A DNA stretch of 64,000 nt from Sipunculus nudus (lineage: Eukaryota; Annelida; Sipuncula; Golfingiida; Sipunculidae). Under the pieces are notes generated by a model that saw only the letters and a program-made list of their open reading frames with translations, did no database searches and was not told the origin of the DNA. The stretch lies in contig CM049320.1 in NCBI GenBank assembly GCA_026874595.1, positions 4,591,464 to 4,655,463 on the forward strand. Reading direction: 5' to 3'. Numbering within the stretch: position 1 is the stretch's first letter; every line of letters starts with the position of its first letter. Position numbers and translations under genes: made by a program. Below, one piece after another: positions 1-16,179 of the stretch.

Positions 1-1448
1 ATAAATAATAGCACATACATATTTAACTATGATTCATCAGATACACAGTCAGTTTGAGAAATTAAACAGCACATGGCTACTAAAATCAAGGTCCTGTAAC
101 TGTTTAATATTTCATGTCGGTGTACTTACAAACAATGAATTTATGACCACTTCACAACATGCCCAAGGGTAATGTACTCTGATGATACCTGGGGACAACT
201 TATTCATTCCCTTTGGGATGACTGTTGAATACTGTTAAGTATACTATCGAATAATCAGTGCATTGAATTGCAACCCCATTGATTAAATTGTAATTGACTC
301 ATAACCTATAAATTGATTATATTAGATTATTAAACTTTTACATGCACCATTCCAAACTCTCAGTGAGCTGACAAATATGACATTGCATGATGCAGTGTCA
401 AGACTATTTATTGTGCTCAAGATCCAGTTTAGAAGCTCACCAGATTAAAACCATTCTTTTCACACAGAAACATAAACCGCGGTAATAAATAATTGGCAGG
501 CTACTCTGTTCCTTTACCTGCTAAAATCAACGGACATCCATTGCGGTAAAATATATGTTATTACAACAGGAAGTCTAAAATTTACTACTGAAGTATTAAT
601 TGATTCTAATACAAGGCCCCTTACAATTCACAGGCCTAATACTACATAAGCAATCATGTTTTAACTTTTAAGGTGGTAGAAGGAAGTAACCCTTTATTTA
701 GGCTATATAGGTGTAATTCTTATAAGCTGACATCCATCATCTCCTGTGAAGCATTAGTAGAGTGAGTAAAATATGAATTTAATTAAGTGTACATTATAAG
801 AAGAAAAATGTTGTTCTTACCTAGAATATTCAGTGTAGAAATGCAAAACACAATGTACTTTTCTGGTGGTGTAAAATGCACTATAACAGTTTTCATGATC
901 ATGTGTAGTCTGATCATTGTTGTATGATTGATGCTTGGTATGCACTCCTGGGCCTCTATTTATGAATGATTTCAGTCATCTGAGTCAAAAAAGGTGAATA
1001 TGGTGTGGCTGCATGGCTGAAATATGTCTAGTCAAATACCCTGAAGTCATTATGACCATTGGTCATTAACTCTGGCCCATGATGACCCTAACAATAGGCA
1101 GGTCCAAGGCAATCACTAGACAGAACAAAGTCAGTTCACACTTCTCTGCTCATATACCAAATGAGCTAGCAGGAAATGTATAGTAATAGAAAGTAATATA
1201 CATTACTCTATTATTTTGTCTTATATTACTCTTTACTAATGCAGCTATTTTTTTTCTTTTACTTTTACTATTACTTTGTAAAAACTGTAATGTTCTGTTA
1301 CTGGTATATATTAGTGTCATTACTATTACCCCATGCCTGGTCAATGGCTGATGAAAGAACTAGTGTTTCCTTGTATATATGGCAGGAATAATATGCAAGT
1401 GTTTACTGCAAACTTACTTTAATTATCTAAATGATAAATCTGAAAGAT
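1..1448. other. AT-rich DNA with no recognised feature
   Basis: I see no repeat structure, RNA gene or convincing exon here. Open frames are short and of low complexity. Probably intronic or intergenic. Confidence 0.5.
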
Positions 1449-1525
1449 AAAATATTTAACTGTATTTACATTTGTTTTATTATCTTAACTTAAAATATTT
1501 AACTGTATTTACATTTGTTTTATTA
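1449..1525. repeat. 43-bp tandem duplication
   Basis: The block beginning AAAATATTTAACTGTATTTA occurs at 1449 and again at 1492 with no visible mismatch over about 34 bp, so the period is 43 bp and there are 1.8 copies. It lies in AT-rich DNA with no gene. It looks like a recent local slippage duplication. Confidence 0.8.
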
Positions 1526-4500
1526 AGTATATTCAAGTACAAGTACTGTCAAAATTTAGATACTAGTGCCAAATAGCACACTGGTTAATTTTTTTATTGA
1601 TTTTTTTTTTTTATATATTTTTAATTTATAAAATGTATCAGTATTAATGACTTTAAAGTAGTAAATAGCAAGATATAAGCTTATCATTTGAAATTCATGT
1701 GTTAACAATACTAAAATTAAGATGTGGTAAGTCAGATGTCTGAAATTATATCTCAAGACAAATACCTGGTCATGGGTTATAGAAGGTAAAATTGTAATGC
1801 AGAGGAAAACTAACCTTAAATGTTAATTTCCCTCAAGGGAATTTACTTTTGTCAACCTATTGACTGCATTAGTAGATGTGTGTCACATGAGAACATATAA
1901 TTCTTTTAGAGTGCTTTTGTGTATAAAGGATACTGGCATCATATTCAGGTGAAGTGGAGGTAATTAGTTGAAATTACCTTTAGATTTTATTTATGTCAGT
2001 GTTCCCGTTCCACTCACCTCAGTCCAGAACTGTATACACTTCCTCAGTTCCAGGTTAATGGATTATGCAGCAAAGGTATCATAATTTGTCTGCCTCAGAG
2101 TATTGTCCTCTTCTTACGACTTACAAGTTTGTGTATAATTGGTTTTCCCATATCCAAGCCATGCAATTATTACATGGGAGCAATTGTTGTATTGTCTTGA
2201 TAACTTCAGGAGGAATCCTTGTAACTTTAACACAGTTAATTCTGTTGAACATCACACTTGCAGCTTCACAGCTGAACAAGACCGATACCTTTTCTTTTGA
2301 CACTATGGCTCAAATTTTGACTGCAGGATTAACTAACATCTTTGAGACCCACAAATGGGTCTCTAAGCCACTTCTAATTTGTCAACATGTGAATTGTGAT
2401 TGTTTCAGCCAGGGGGTATATGTGTTACATTTTGACTGTGTTGGTTGCATGTACACTTGAATGACTCACAGTGGGCTGTGCTGACTGGCTGAACCAGAAT
2501 TTTGTTTCATTTTGTTTCAACGGGTCAACTTTGAACAGCAGTGGGCTGATAAGCATTAAATGTAACACCTGCTACCACTCAGAGGCTGGTGGTTATATTG
2601 TTGAAAGTCTCACTGAACTCAACATATGCAAGGGCCTTATAATATTAAAACTGACGGACCATTTTTGTCTTGAGTAAATTTCTGGGAAAGATCACCATTA
2701 AACTGCTGACGTCACTGGTAAAGACCTTAGTTCAGCCAGGCAATGGTGTGTGGTGCTGACCATACCATAACCAGTTTACCTTTAAGGCTTACCATTTGAT
2801 GAAATATTTAGCCAGAGGGCCATAATTTAGTTATATAATTTGCAGTAAGGTGGCCATACCTGTTCTTAATGTTAATGCTGCAACATGGCAAGGGCAAGTT
2901 TTAATTAAGTCTCAACCATTGCATCGACCGGGCCAGTCTACTGACTCTCCTCAACTTGTGTCCAGGTGTATCATTAATCTGATCCTTGCAAACAAACATC
3001 TAACAGACCTTAAACATCTAATAGACCATCTAATAAACTAGCAACATCTTTTGGTGAAAATTGACTCGAACAGTTTGGGTCCCTAAGATAAAAAAAAAGA
3101 GGCTATTTGCTATATATATCAAACAACGAAAGTAAATGAATACTGTCTGAACATAAGAGATAGGGGTACTCTCTGTATCTGGCATGTATTGATCTACTTC
3201 CATTTAACAAAACTCCCAATGCTGGCTCAAAGGACCCAAATCATACAGACTACTAATGTTATATGCAGTGCGTGTGCTCATTGAAAAGGTCTATTAGATG
3301 AACATCTGTTAATGACATCTTAACTGCGGGACATTATAATACATTAGTATAACACAGTACTACATTGACTGAGATCAATTGGTCACAATAAACACTTCTG
3401 TAATATACTAATTATTTCAGATATCCTGAATACATGAGTATTTTCTGCCACATTTTTTAAGAGCTTTTCATGATTAGTAATTCAGTCTTCTCACCTAGGT
3501 AGGTTGTGGTTATACCTAGGGGAGTTAATTTAAAATTTTTTATTAATTTTTCTGTTTTTCATACCTTACATTGTGTTCAGCAAATTTTAGAATAAAACTT
3601 TAGCAAATGTACACGACACATATTCTAATGCAGCAGGAAATTGGTCCATATTTTTTCAGTGGCTGATAAAATTAGAAGCCCAGAAGTTCAGGGGCATATT
3701 CATTCACATATGAGTTATATAGTCCAGACTCACTGCTAGCTTAGTTATGTGATCATAAACTTATATAAAATCACAGAAGGATAGTGTATTATTGGCTGTG
3801 TAACAGGTAATACAAGTGTTTAAAACAATGAAAGACACTGGGTTATTCCAGGCACATAAATTGTCCAATTAATAATAGCGTATCCAGGACGTGGCTTCTG
3901 GTGTCGCCCGGGCCAGCAGGACCTGTCACTGTGAGGTTAGTCATGCATGATGAATTATAACACAATCAAACAAGCCAGGGAAGTCGCAGGGAAGTTGCAG
4001 TGTATACGTACTTATTCTCAGTATATGTTCTTAAATCAAGTGTAGTGGATGGTCGTATTGTTTACATTGACAAGATCATTGTTACTCTATTTAACTTACT
4101 GAGACTCTAAGACCTAGATACCAATATAACCAATCATTTATCATTTTCATCCTTATTATCTTTTCTTAATTTGGTGATCAGCAGATTGTTCACCAGCTTA
4201 CTCTGGCAAAACCGACCTTAGAAAAAAAAACTCCCAACCAGACAACAAAAGCCGACAGTCCCCTCAGAAATTTTTTCTTGGAAAAAGCCGCTGGTCCCCT
4301 TCTTGGATGAAATGTGTATGACACAGTTTCTGTTTGTTTCTCTTTAATTGTTAATCAATTTGCCACAGAGTTCCACCCCCTTTTTTGAGTCTCACACTTT
4401 AACAGCATTTATTTAATCTTATAAAGAACTTTGTGATACTGTGTTAGGTGCAGGTGGGCGGGCAAACAGGACACAGACTTCTGTGTATCCTTAGTGGCCA

Positions 4501-4593
4501 CAAATCTGGTAATGAAGCCATAACAGGGGCATTGTCATTGTGAAATTAATAAAATGGTATAAGTGGTAGTAATCAAATGTAAAATCATATTTG
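1526..4593. other. Non-genic DNA with one unrecognised 131-codon frame
   Basis: A plus-strand open frame at 2065-2460 (131 codons) is the longest frame here. Its product is hydrophobic in the middle, matches no family I know, and has no splice or promoter context that I trust. A small hairpin, GAGACCC paired with GGGTCTC, lies at 2344-2363. The rest shows nothing I can name. Confidence 0.4.
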
Positions 4594-4880
4594 AGGCCCA
4601 GCTTCTGTGGCTCAGGGATCGAACACAGGACTGAGAGCCAGGAGGTCATGAGTTCAAATATCAGCCGAGGAGCAGTGAGATTTTCAAGGCCGCCCCACCC
4701 GGGGTGAGCGCTCTGCAGGCTTCATGGGAAGGCTGTACCCCACAGCCGTGTATCACTCACAAACGAATATGTCTTTGGGGGGTTCCTAGATGTTATGACC
4801 TAGCACTGGGGATCATTACACACCAAGGACCAGCAGGTGCAGTAGACTCTGGGCCTGGGTGACACCAGGATATGAAAATA
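4594..4880 (+). mobile_element. tRNA-derived SINE, copy 1
   Basis: The 5' part resembles a tRNA-derived pol III promoter: an A-box-like TGGCTCAGGGATCGAAC near 4608 and a B-box-like GAGTTCAAATATC near 4650. The body carries CTCACAAACGAATATG, GGTTCCTAGATG and ATGACCTAGCACTGGGGAT. The same body occurs in reverse orientation at 18484-18757, so this is a dispersed family. The internal promoter is degenerate and the copy looks old. I see no target-site duplication. SINE identity follows from the promoter layout and the second copy; the tRNA of origin is not determined. Confidence 0.75.
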
Positions 4881-6802
4881 ATAAAATGACAGGAAGTCAG
4901 TGCTACCACCATGTCACGTAGTCCCTAACTGATATGGAATGCTGCAGATGTAAATACTTAGCTAAAGAATTAAATAAGTCAGCATTAAAAAAATGGATGG
5001 CGGTTACCATCACACAAAAAAATATTTAAAAAATCATATTCCATGATTGTAAAATAATAATGACTGATGATCAGCTATTAATTGATTATTTTATGTACTG
5101 TCTATGTTACAATTAAATCTGGATTATTGAAATATACCTCAAATATTGACCAAGTAAATTCTGTCTAACTTGTACAGTATGCTGAAAGGTCAAGACAAAG
5201 ACAGTTATTGTTGTTGACATGTACATATATACATGTTGTGAAGACTGTAGATATATAGACCATTAAATTATGTTGGATTACAGTTGTTTCAAGGCAAATT
5301 ACATGCAGATGAATATTTTTGTGATAAGGACTAAATGCAGTACTTATCATGTGGTAAGCTTACATGCATCATATTCAGTGTTGAAAGAATCCTTTTTCTT
5401 GGAGTGGGATGAATTTTTTATCGTGAAGCTCAAATTGCCATAGTCCCTGAAGGCCCCATAGTCCTTAAAGGCTCCACAGTTCCTAAATGGAAAAGGTTTC
5501 TTTTGAGCAGAAAAAAACTCTGGTAGGAGGATGTGAAATAAACAGTAAAAAATTGCAACAATAAATCCTCCGCATATGTCCCACTGTGATACTTTCACAC
5601 AAACCTCTAACACTACCATACAAGGCCTTGCATATATCAGCCATGTATAGGACTGAAATCTGTATCATTTGCTCGGTGTTTCATGTTGGTGTACCATGAG
5701 TCATTCATGAATGGGTTCCACAAATATATCAGAAAAGTGTAAAACACTAAAACTAGAGGTCACTTAGCAGAGCACATACACCTTCAATGCTCTAAAGAAA
5801 TGTAAAAATATTCTATGTGAAAAGGATTCAGAGGAATTTGTGGGATTAAATAGTTGACAGCTTTGCATTCAGTAGAGCATACAGGGTTTTGTTTTTATAT
5901 TTTAATTAATTGGCCTTAGACCACATAAACTTGAATGGAATCTATTTGATACTTTTAAAAAGAATAACAAAAATTATAATATCATAACAGGCTTTTGTCA
6001 GCATCTTGTTGGGAAGAAAACGCTGTAATAAAATCAAATTTATAAAATAATTTAACATATCTAAATATTTATGGCAGATATTCAGAGCTTCAAAATGGCA
6101 GCCATCAGAAAACAGCTGAAAACTTGTAAAAGTTATTTGAGTAATTTGCTGATTATCTTGGGTTGCTTATGAAATTCATTCTGTGCCAGGGGCCCCATCA
6201 AGAAAAGTTCATTTGGCCTTTCAGATGAAGTTTGCACAAAGGCCTATGGAACCATCCGTAAACAGAACCCAGGCATGTCTCTGCTAAGGGAAACTCCTCC
6301 TGGGTCTGTCCTTTAAGCAGATCAGCACCTAACTTTCCCCAGTGGACAGTCCTCTCCTCTGTTAGTGTCAGAATCAGCAGACCAATAACAGCAGGTACAT
6401 TCCTTAATCAGTGCTGTCATTGCATTCCTTCTACATACTGTGGTTACCGTTTTATTCTCGAGGGTTTAAAATTTGTGGTATTCACAAAGGGAAGATATTG
6501 TGAAAATAAAACCTTTAGGAATAAGACAAAACATCTGCACAGGTGAACAGTAATTAAGTCTGTATCTTCAATGGCATCTCATATATATTGTGCCGGTAGC
6601 ATCAATATTAGCATTTTATGTCACACACAATTCACAGATTGATAATATAAATAGTACTATAAATATTTTATATATCTGCCTCTACTGCATGAAGAATTTG
6701 TACGGTCTGTTCAGTGTTCTCTTAGCTCTGGGTGCAATTGTTAAGATTTTTTTATCATATTAGGTCACTAATATAATTATTAATATGAACATTGTGTGAA
6801 TA
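4881..6802. other. AT-rich DNA with no recognised feature
   Basis: No gene, RNA or repeat architecture is evident. Minus-strand open frames near 5165-5668 are low-complexity and overlapping and are not treated as genes. Confidence 0.45.
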
Positions 6803-6829
6803 ACTGTATGGTAAAATTTACCATACAGT
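6803..6829. repeat. Perfect 27-bp palindrome
   Basis: ACTGTATGGTAAA and its exact reverse complement face each other across a single A. A pyrimidine-rich tract with repeated CTTCCC and TTCCCGGAA-like words follows at about 6849-6950. No gene is nearby. It could be a tiny cruciform-forming repeat or a remnant of a terminal inverted repeat. Confidence 0.8.
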
Positions 6830-7139
6830 AACTCATACAATGTCAATGGTTTCTTCCCTAACTTTCTTTTCTTCCCAGAAACTTCCTTTTCTTCCCGGAA
6901 ATTTCACTAACTTCCCTGGGAAGGGAAGAAATACCTATCATCCCGGAAGCATACGAACCCTGTGGTAAATCATGAGAATCAGAAACCCTTGCAAAATACT
7001 GAAGAAACAAAAATCATGAATATTTAACCTCCCAAATATGAAGCAAACCACAGTATACATTCAAACAACCAATGCTTGCTCAGGGAGCATTTGTTGTAGA
7101 CCACCACCAGGCATCAACACAGGGCCTAGATATATATTT

Positions 7140-9273
7140 AGCTCAGCTGACTATAAGTCATCTTTTAAAATATTAACAAAAATAAAAAATTGGTACCTTA
7201 AATTTTGCCCAACTTTGACCATGGCACGTTTTTTTTCCTGTAAGTACTGTGGATTTAATTTTCACAGCATGTTTTTTTAGCATTTTGTCTGTAAACACCA
7301 AAAATTTGAAACCAGTTGTTCAAAAACTGTAGATTTTATTCACGTTTTCAAGCACCATGTAACATATTGTTTACATCAAGCTAGTGTCATGCAGTTTGCA
7401 AGTGCTCAGCTCCCCAGCTTCAGCTCTCAGTTCCTAAAATTTGGCTTACAATTTGATGTCTCAAAAATCCCCTACCATGCCAAGAATTTGGTCACTAGGA
7501 CTTAATACCTTCGAGATATTAATGGAAAACTTCATTTTTCCATTAAAAACCCATTGTTACACTTCAAGACTGCCTTAAATATCAAAACCACTGATCTGAC
7601 TTTAATCATATATAATATACATATTTTTCTATATATATATTCTCTATGCACTTGCCAGGAATGATGTCAGTATTGCGTAATTGTTTTAAGTTATGGGCCC
7701 AAACATAATGCACTTTTTAAAAAATCAAGAAATATATTTACTCCCTTAACAAGAGGATTGCTGAGGCTAGAGATTTTTTGTCAGGGATGTAACATTATTT
7801 AATCAAGATTCAATTGAATACCCAAAATTAGTTCTGAATTTTTCAAATTTTATAAGTTATTAGTATAAATATAAAATTAGTACCTTAAATTTTGCCCAAC
7901 TTTGACCATTGCATGTTTGTTTCCTGTGAGTACTGTTGATATAATTTTCATATCATGCACACATAAAGATTTCAGCTTTTTAGTTTTAAAAGCTGAAAGA
8001 AATTGGCCAAAAATTGTAGCTTTTATTAATGTTTTTATGAGACCATGTCAGACCTTGGCTCTCTGTAGCAACTCTTGAGTCACCTGTATGTTTACCTTGT
8101 TGAACTTTCAGCAAATTATGCATGCTTGAGGCGAGGCATAAACTGGGGCGTCCAGGCAGCTTGTTATATAATGGCCAGCCACAGTTGATCCAGGTGTCCA
8201 ACCCAACTCATCTAGTAGTTTTAACCAGCAACATAACAATAAACAATAAATTAATAAATTTTTATTGGTTTTTAATAACAAATTAAAGAAAAATAGAAAA
8301 GGAATTTGTTAGTTGATAATAACAGGAAATTAACTTGCAGTTACCAATGATATAAGAATCTTGTATCGATGGATAGAATGTCACGTATTCCAAATAACAC
8401 CATGCAGTCACCTATGGTATTTTTCAGTTCAATTTTAATGATAAAAAAGTAAATCGTATTATTCATTACTAATCATTAGGGATCATATGAAGGAAATTAA
8501 TGATAGACAAAGATGCAGTTGATAATATTAATCTAGATTCCTACTGTGTCTAGTGTGTACATTGATGTGAAATTAGTCCAAAATGAATATATTCCATTTT
8601 TTTTAATATAAATAAAAGCCATAAAACCAAGTACTTATGATCATTATTTAAATGTGTGAATTTTGTATATTCTGGATTCTCAACATCATTGTTTGGTGAA
8701 AACTGAATAAATACCAGACATGGTGCGATTACTTTGCTATTGTATTAAAACAGGAATATGAATATGTACTCCATTATAAAATTTCTTTCATAAGAATGGG
8801 AATTCAGGTAAAAATTAAAGTATATGAATACCAGTGCAAATATTTTCAAAATGTATTAATGAATGTATTCATGAATATATTCTTTAATATTATTTTAATA
8901 ATCATTTCAGTTATATTTTATTTGAAAAAATCATACTATTCTCTTATTATTTTTAATAAAAATTATATTTAGGACAATATTTGTAATTTTTTTAATAAAT
9001 AGTTAAACTCTTATATGTTCTGCTTATAAGTTATATGGCCAAGTCAAAATCTGTGTGACAATCCCACTCCATTTGTTAATGAAATAAATGAAATTAATCC
9101 TCTTTCCTGTCTCCAAAGGTACTATCAAAATCATACATAAGCTAAACAACAACAACTCATAATACAGCTTATTTTTATTACCTTATATCTATAAAACCAG
9201 CATGTGCCTCATTTCTAAATCATATTTTTTTATCATATATATCAGCTGAGCGCCGTGACCCATAGGTCCCTTG
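7140..9273 (+). mobile_element. Family A Helentron-like element A1, internally deleted
   Basis: The 5' end is the family A head AGCTCAGCTGACTATAAGTC preceded by T. The 3' end is the family A tail TCAGCTGAGCGCCGTGACCC with a subterminal hairpin, ending CTTG before TT. Right after the head the sequence jumps to TTAAAATATTAACAAAAAT, which lies about 0.5 kb inside the longer copy at 48461-51075. A1 therefore lacks the first tandem core unit. From there to the end the two copies align closely. No protein-coding capacity is visible, so it would depend on a helicase encoded elsewhere. Helentron affiliation is inferred from structure. Confidence 0.75.
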
Positions 9274-10833
9274 TTTATTTATTTCACCTTGTCATGGAGT
9301 ATGGCACTATACTAGAGTCTATGACCATAAAACATATACTCCTTAATCTCTGTCACGGTGGCAGCTGGTATTTCTTCAGAGCGTGACACCTTTGTGTCAG
9401 CGTTTACTCTGATTTTAACAGCTAAAGTAATTAATTGTACATTCTAAGTGTATATCTTCTTAAACCAGCATACTTTATCCATCCATGCCTCTAAAAGTGC
9501 ACATCAATACATGTCCTGATCATGGTGTGTTTGATCGAAGGTACTGCTCAAGGGAGGAGGCAGGTAATTTGTCAAATGGAGCCCGTCATTTGGACATTGG
9601 CTAGACTTATGTCCTTCAAAGGATTCAGTGATCCCCAGGCTCACTGACTGATATCTGTGGTCAGACAAGGAAGTCAGACGATAACATTAAACAGCACCAT
9701 TACGGACCATGAATCTGACTGATCACACTTTCTGGGATTATGACCCGAGTGTGGGTCTGAAAACCATAACATTCATCATGACATCAAAAGACAAGGAGTT
9801 CATAATTGAAAATGCGAGTCCTGTTAGCATACAGTTAAATTCTTGTATACTCAAAAGAATTTGAATAAGTTTAATCATAATTTATTATTATTCATTTATT
9901 AAAGTTATGTATCAGTAATGTAACTGTTTTACAGGGTATTCTTCCTAATTAAAGGGGCCTATGTATTCTGATATCTGTTTATTGAAAATACTGGTAGTTC
10001 CTTTAACCTTTTAAAAATATTAATCTGAAAACGCCAATCCTACCACACAGAGGGTGTTCATTTTGTTTATAACATGTGGAGTACCCATCAAAATAATCCA
10101 GACACATTCAACAAGGACATTTGGAGGCATATGTCAGATGACCAAGAGTTCTCCAAAGTGCATTTTGCAACTATTGACCTTTCAGCTGCCACACATATCA
10201 AATCTACCACCTTACTGGTTCCTTAGGTTACATGGTTTGTCTGTCTGTCTGTTTGTTAACTTTAATTTGGCACCTGCACCATGTTAACTAGCAAACTGTG
10301 GATAAACAAGCTCATTTGTCACAGAGGCATCAGAATTTTTCTTAACAGGCTTTACATACATGTAGTCCATTTTTTATGTATGCAGAATAAGTCTGAAATA
10401 AAATATATTTTTCAGAAAAGGATTGTTGAATAGCTGGCTTTAATACGTACATTTCATCCAAGAGCTTTTGGCATTTGGAAGGTAAAAATGTTTATGTATA
10501 TATGCAAACTTTGGATATATTCCGTCTTACATGCAGGTACATCTTAACTTCTATAAATATATTTCCCGTTTAATAGCAGAAGTTTCATCTGGCAGATTAT
10601 TGAATATCTATGCTTCCTTCACACAAGTTTGCAGATGTTTTTATGTTGAGCAAGTCCAAGTATTATACTGATGAGAGGCCAAAACAGTTTATGTACATTC
10701 CACAAATTTGGTTTACTGACTGAAGCAGACCCACAAGGATGTACTGGCAGTCTATATGCCGTATTTCAGACACCACTGAAAATAAATTTGACTTTTATCT
10801 TCCAGTGCTGTGTAATCCATGTTGCATGGTCAC
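9274..10833. other. Non-genic DNA
   Basis: No gene or element is recognised. A short (GTCT)n tract sits at about 10238-10252. Confidence 0.45.
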
Positions 10834-10835
10834 TG

Positions 10836-10878
<43 letters not shown>
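10834..10878. repeat. (CT)n followed by (TA)n microsatellite
   Basis: A CT-repeat run passes directly into a TA-repeat run. It lies about 65 bp left of a fold-back element that is bordered on its other side by a longer (TA)n tract. Confidence 0.95.
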
Positions 10879-10944
10879 ATTTGTATTGTTCACACAGCGT
10901 GAATTTAATACATCGCGGTGATAGTGCTCTACCGTATGGGAGCG

Positions 10945-13421
<2,477 letters not shown>

Positions 13422-13485
13422 GCCCAGATCCCTATCTGGACCAATCAGCGGTTGGTCCAGACCCAATCCCTATCAGGATCTGGGC
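13422..13485. repeat. Two-tier 64-bp hairpin
   Basis: The outer stem is GCCCAGATCC (13422-13431) paired with GGATCTGGGC (13476-13485). The inner stem is CTGGACCAA (13436-13444) paired with TTGGTCCAG (13452-13460) around a 7-nt loop. The stems are GC-rich in an AT-rich setting, which makes chance unlikely. It may be a miniature element or a structured RNA; no flanking duplication or promoter was recognised. Confidence 0.85.
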
Positions 13486-14534
13486 GTTTACTTATATTTA
13501 TAATCCTGTTATAATTGATTTTTATACTATAGAGAGGTTAAAATCATATTACATAAACCTTCAATTTAGATTGATTCGAAAAAGGCCATCTTCATAATAA
13601 CTTTGTTGCCAGAGCCGCCTGCAGGCCACATTCCTGAATTAAGAGATCAGGTAGAAATGGTAATGGAACTGTGTGAAGGAAAACTTCAATTCATTATGGA
13701 TATTTAATGTTGAGTGATCATTAAGGCTGTAAAATGATGCACAATTACATGGTACAAAGTCAGCTATTGTATCAGTTTCATGTGATGGCCCTATATTAAA
13801 TGATGACAATATTTAATCAGTCATCTGACTGAAAGTGACATCCAATATTTAGTCATAGTCACTAACAAGTCACTTTACAGTAATAAATGTTTGATTTCCA
13901 ATTTTACGTAATTACTTTCTCAGCTTCATTACCCACTTACCTAACGTATCAAGTTTCTGTTTTAACTTGTCCTTTTTCTTGTTCATTAGTTGTTTTTAAT
14001 GGGTGATACCTGATATCATCCAGTCAGCAGCTATCAAATGTATCTGTTTTTACATGTGACCAGAGACATCAGATGTCATCGGTGAGGTCAAAATGTCATA
14101 AAAAATGTAACATTTTATTTTCATAAAATTAATAAATTCGATTTATGAAATTTTAAGGAAGTAAATTCTTTGTTATTTGTTTCCTTGTTGTAAATCTGGC
14201 CCAAGTTTTTAGGTTTCCATAGAGCTCTTCTTAATTAGTTACAGGGGTATAATGAAATTTCCAGTGGAAATTAATATACCCAAAAGAAAGGTAGAGAAGG
14301 TTTTTAACAGAATATTAATATTGCAAATATTTAGATCATCTGGATTCCAGATGGTAATATTTCATTAAAAGTCAAGAAAGAGACTATAAAATAGTGGACA
14401 CTAATTTTGTTTAATAACACAGTAGCTGGGTTCCTATTTATCAGGCTGATGAAATATTACTGGTCTCACTATCAGTAATATAAGCAGAGATTAAACTGTG
14501 AAGGTCACTTTTTTCTAGGCAGACATAATTTTTT
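13486..14534. other. Non-genic DNA
   Basis: No gene or repeat is recognised. Confidence 0.45.
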
Positions 14535-14918
14535 AGGCTCCTGTTTCTGATGGGACATATTATGGTATACCCTCATTCCATCCATCTGTCCGTCTGTCTG
14601 CTAATTAAATTTAAATTTCACTTACCAGGAATATGACAAATTTTGATGAATCTCAAAAGAAATGTTAAACTGTATAATATCAGTTTGATTACTGGCAAAA
14701 TTCATGGCCTTTAATAAGGTCAGAGGTCACCAGACTTTTGTGGTTCCTTGATGGCTAACCAAAAGTCTGATGGATTTTTAAGAAATTGTTTAAATATCAA
14801 CCTTTTGAGTTTCTCATCTGAATTACTTTCTGGGCAAAAATCATTCATATTTTTTTAGGTCAGAGGTCACAAGACATAAAGTACATATAAGGTATGAACC
14901 ATTTGCAGGTCCTCTTTT
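14535..14918 (+). mobile_element. Family G element G1
   Basis: It starts after a T run with AGGCTCCTG and then GATGGGACATATTATGGTAT, followed by a (TCTG)-rich stretch. The body has two modules containing AAGGTCAGAGGTCAC, and the end reads ATTTGCAGGTCCTCTTTTT. The second copy, G2, matches this body on both sides of a later insertion (46030-46445 and 53090-53207), so G1 acts as an empty-site reference. No coding capacity. Its 3' hairpin is degraded compared with G2. Confidence 0.65.
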
Positions 14919-16179
14919 TATTTCATGTGATATTAGCTTATAGTACAGATGGTCATATTTCATAAAACATGAACATACAGACAATTAAATATTTATCACA
15001 TGTATCATTTATTATGATGAATTTTCTGAATGTGCAATATATAATTAATTGGCAAGTGGCAGCATTCATTGTTAGGTAGAATCAGGACCCATTTAAATGT
15101 ATCAAATATTAATTATAATTCATTTCTTGGTACAGATGGTAATTTATTATTAAAAGTCTGTGTATAAAATATTCTTATATACTAATATTTAATGCGTATT
15201 TATCAAAAATGTTAAACTGGATTCACTGTCTACAAAATCAATAAAATTAAACAGTAGTAATGCCCTTTCAGTGAAACTTGAGATCTATATATAAACTTGC
15301 ATAATGTTTAACACAATAATATGGTGATAAATTTAAAAGGAGCTTAAAGGTAGCCTGTAATTTTCATATCTATAATCTCTTCTAATCAACTTGTAATAAA
15401 GTAATTTGCACCTAATTGTTGATCGGATAGATGGAAGGACAGACAGACACAGTGATCACTATAGGGCACTGCCTGTCAAGCGGGACCCTGATAAAAGGTG
15501 AACAAATGCATCAGTCAGTAATAAATTTGATAAAAATAATATTGATCAAATGTATTACACTTGCTTTCAGTGTCAGCAACATTCAAAACATGGATCAATC
15601 AGATATTATACAGAACATATTGTAACCATTACAAAGTTAAATGATGAAGATTTATTTAAACAGAACACAATTAATTATTTAATGATATTAAGCATGAGAG
15701 ACTTAGAGGTTGCATGTCTGTTTAAAATTATATTGACTTAATTAACCTCTTTTTTGGCAGTTATCCTTCTTTAGAATTAATGTACAATTCCATTAAAATT
15801 TGGAAACCTTTTGAGACAGCATTATGTACTAATTTTTACAACCAATGTTAGCATATTTAACCTTCCATAATTAGCCTAAAAGCACTTCAACTACTTTAAA
15901 ACTGACAGAAAAATCATAATGACTTCCCTTCAAGATCTGCTGAATTTCTAACCACAAATTACTGACAAAAGACTGCAGTTCCAAAAAATTTGTACACGTG
16001 TTAAGTTCTCTCTCCAACTAACAACAGTTACAGGAAGTAGAATCTATTACTGGTTTATTCAGTCTATGAAAAAAAGGGCTGTAAGGTTAGGTTACCCATT
16101 ATTGTAATTCATGATATTGATGAATTCTGAAATAACTTTGTAACCTTGTCCATCTCGTCTGACTTCACTAGGAGTGTAT
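14919..16179. other. Non-genic DNA
   Basis: At 15425-15495 the minus strand reads a (GTCT)-rich head-like segment next to CTATAGTGATCAC, which resembles the 5' ends of the element families described here, but no matching 3' end was found. The remainder is featureless. Confidence 0.35.

Noticed and set aside
2065-2460. 131-codon plus-strand frame as a gene
   Set aside because: It matches no family, its hydrophobic stretch is not convincing as a membrane segment, and there is no supporting context.
4594-4670. tRNA gene
   Set aside because: A- and B-box-like words are present, but no cloverleaf with acceptor and anticodon stems forms and the body continues into the shared SINE sequence.
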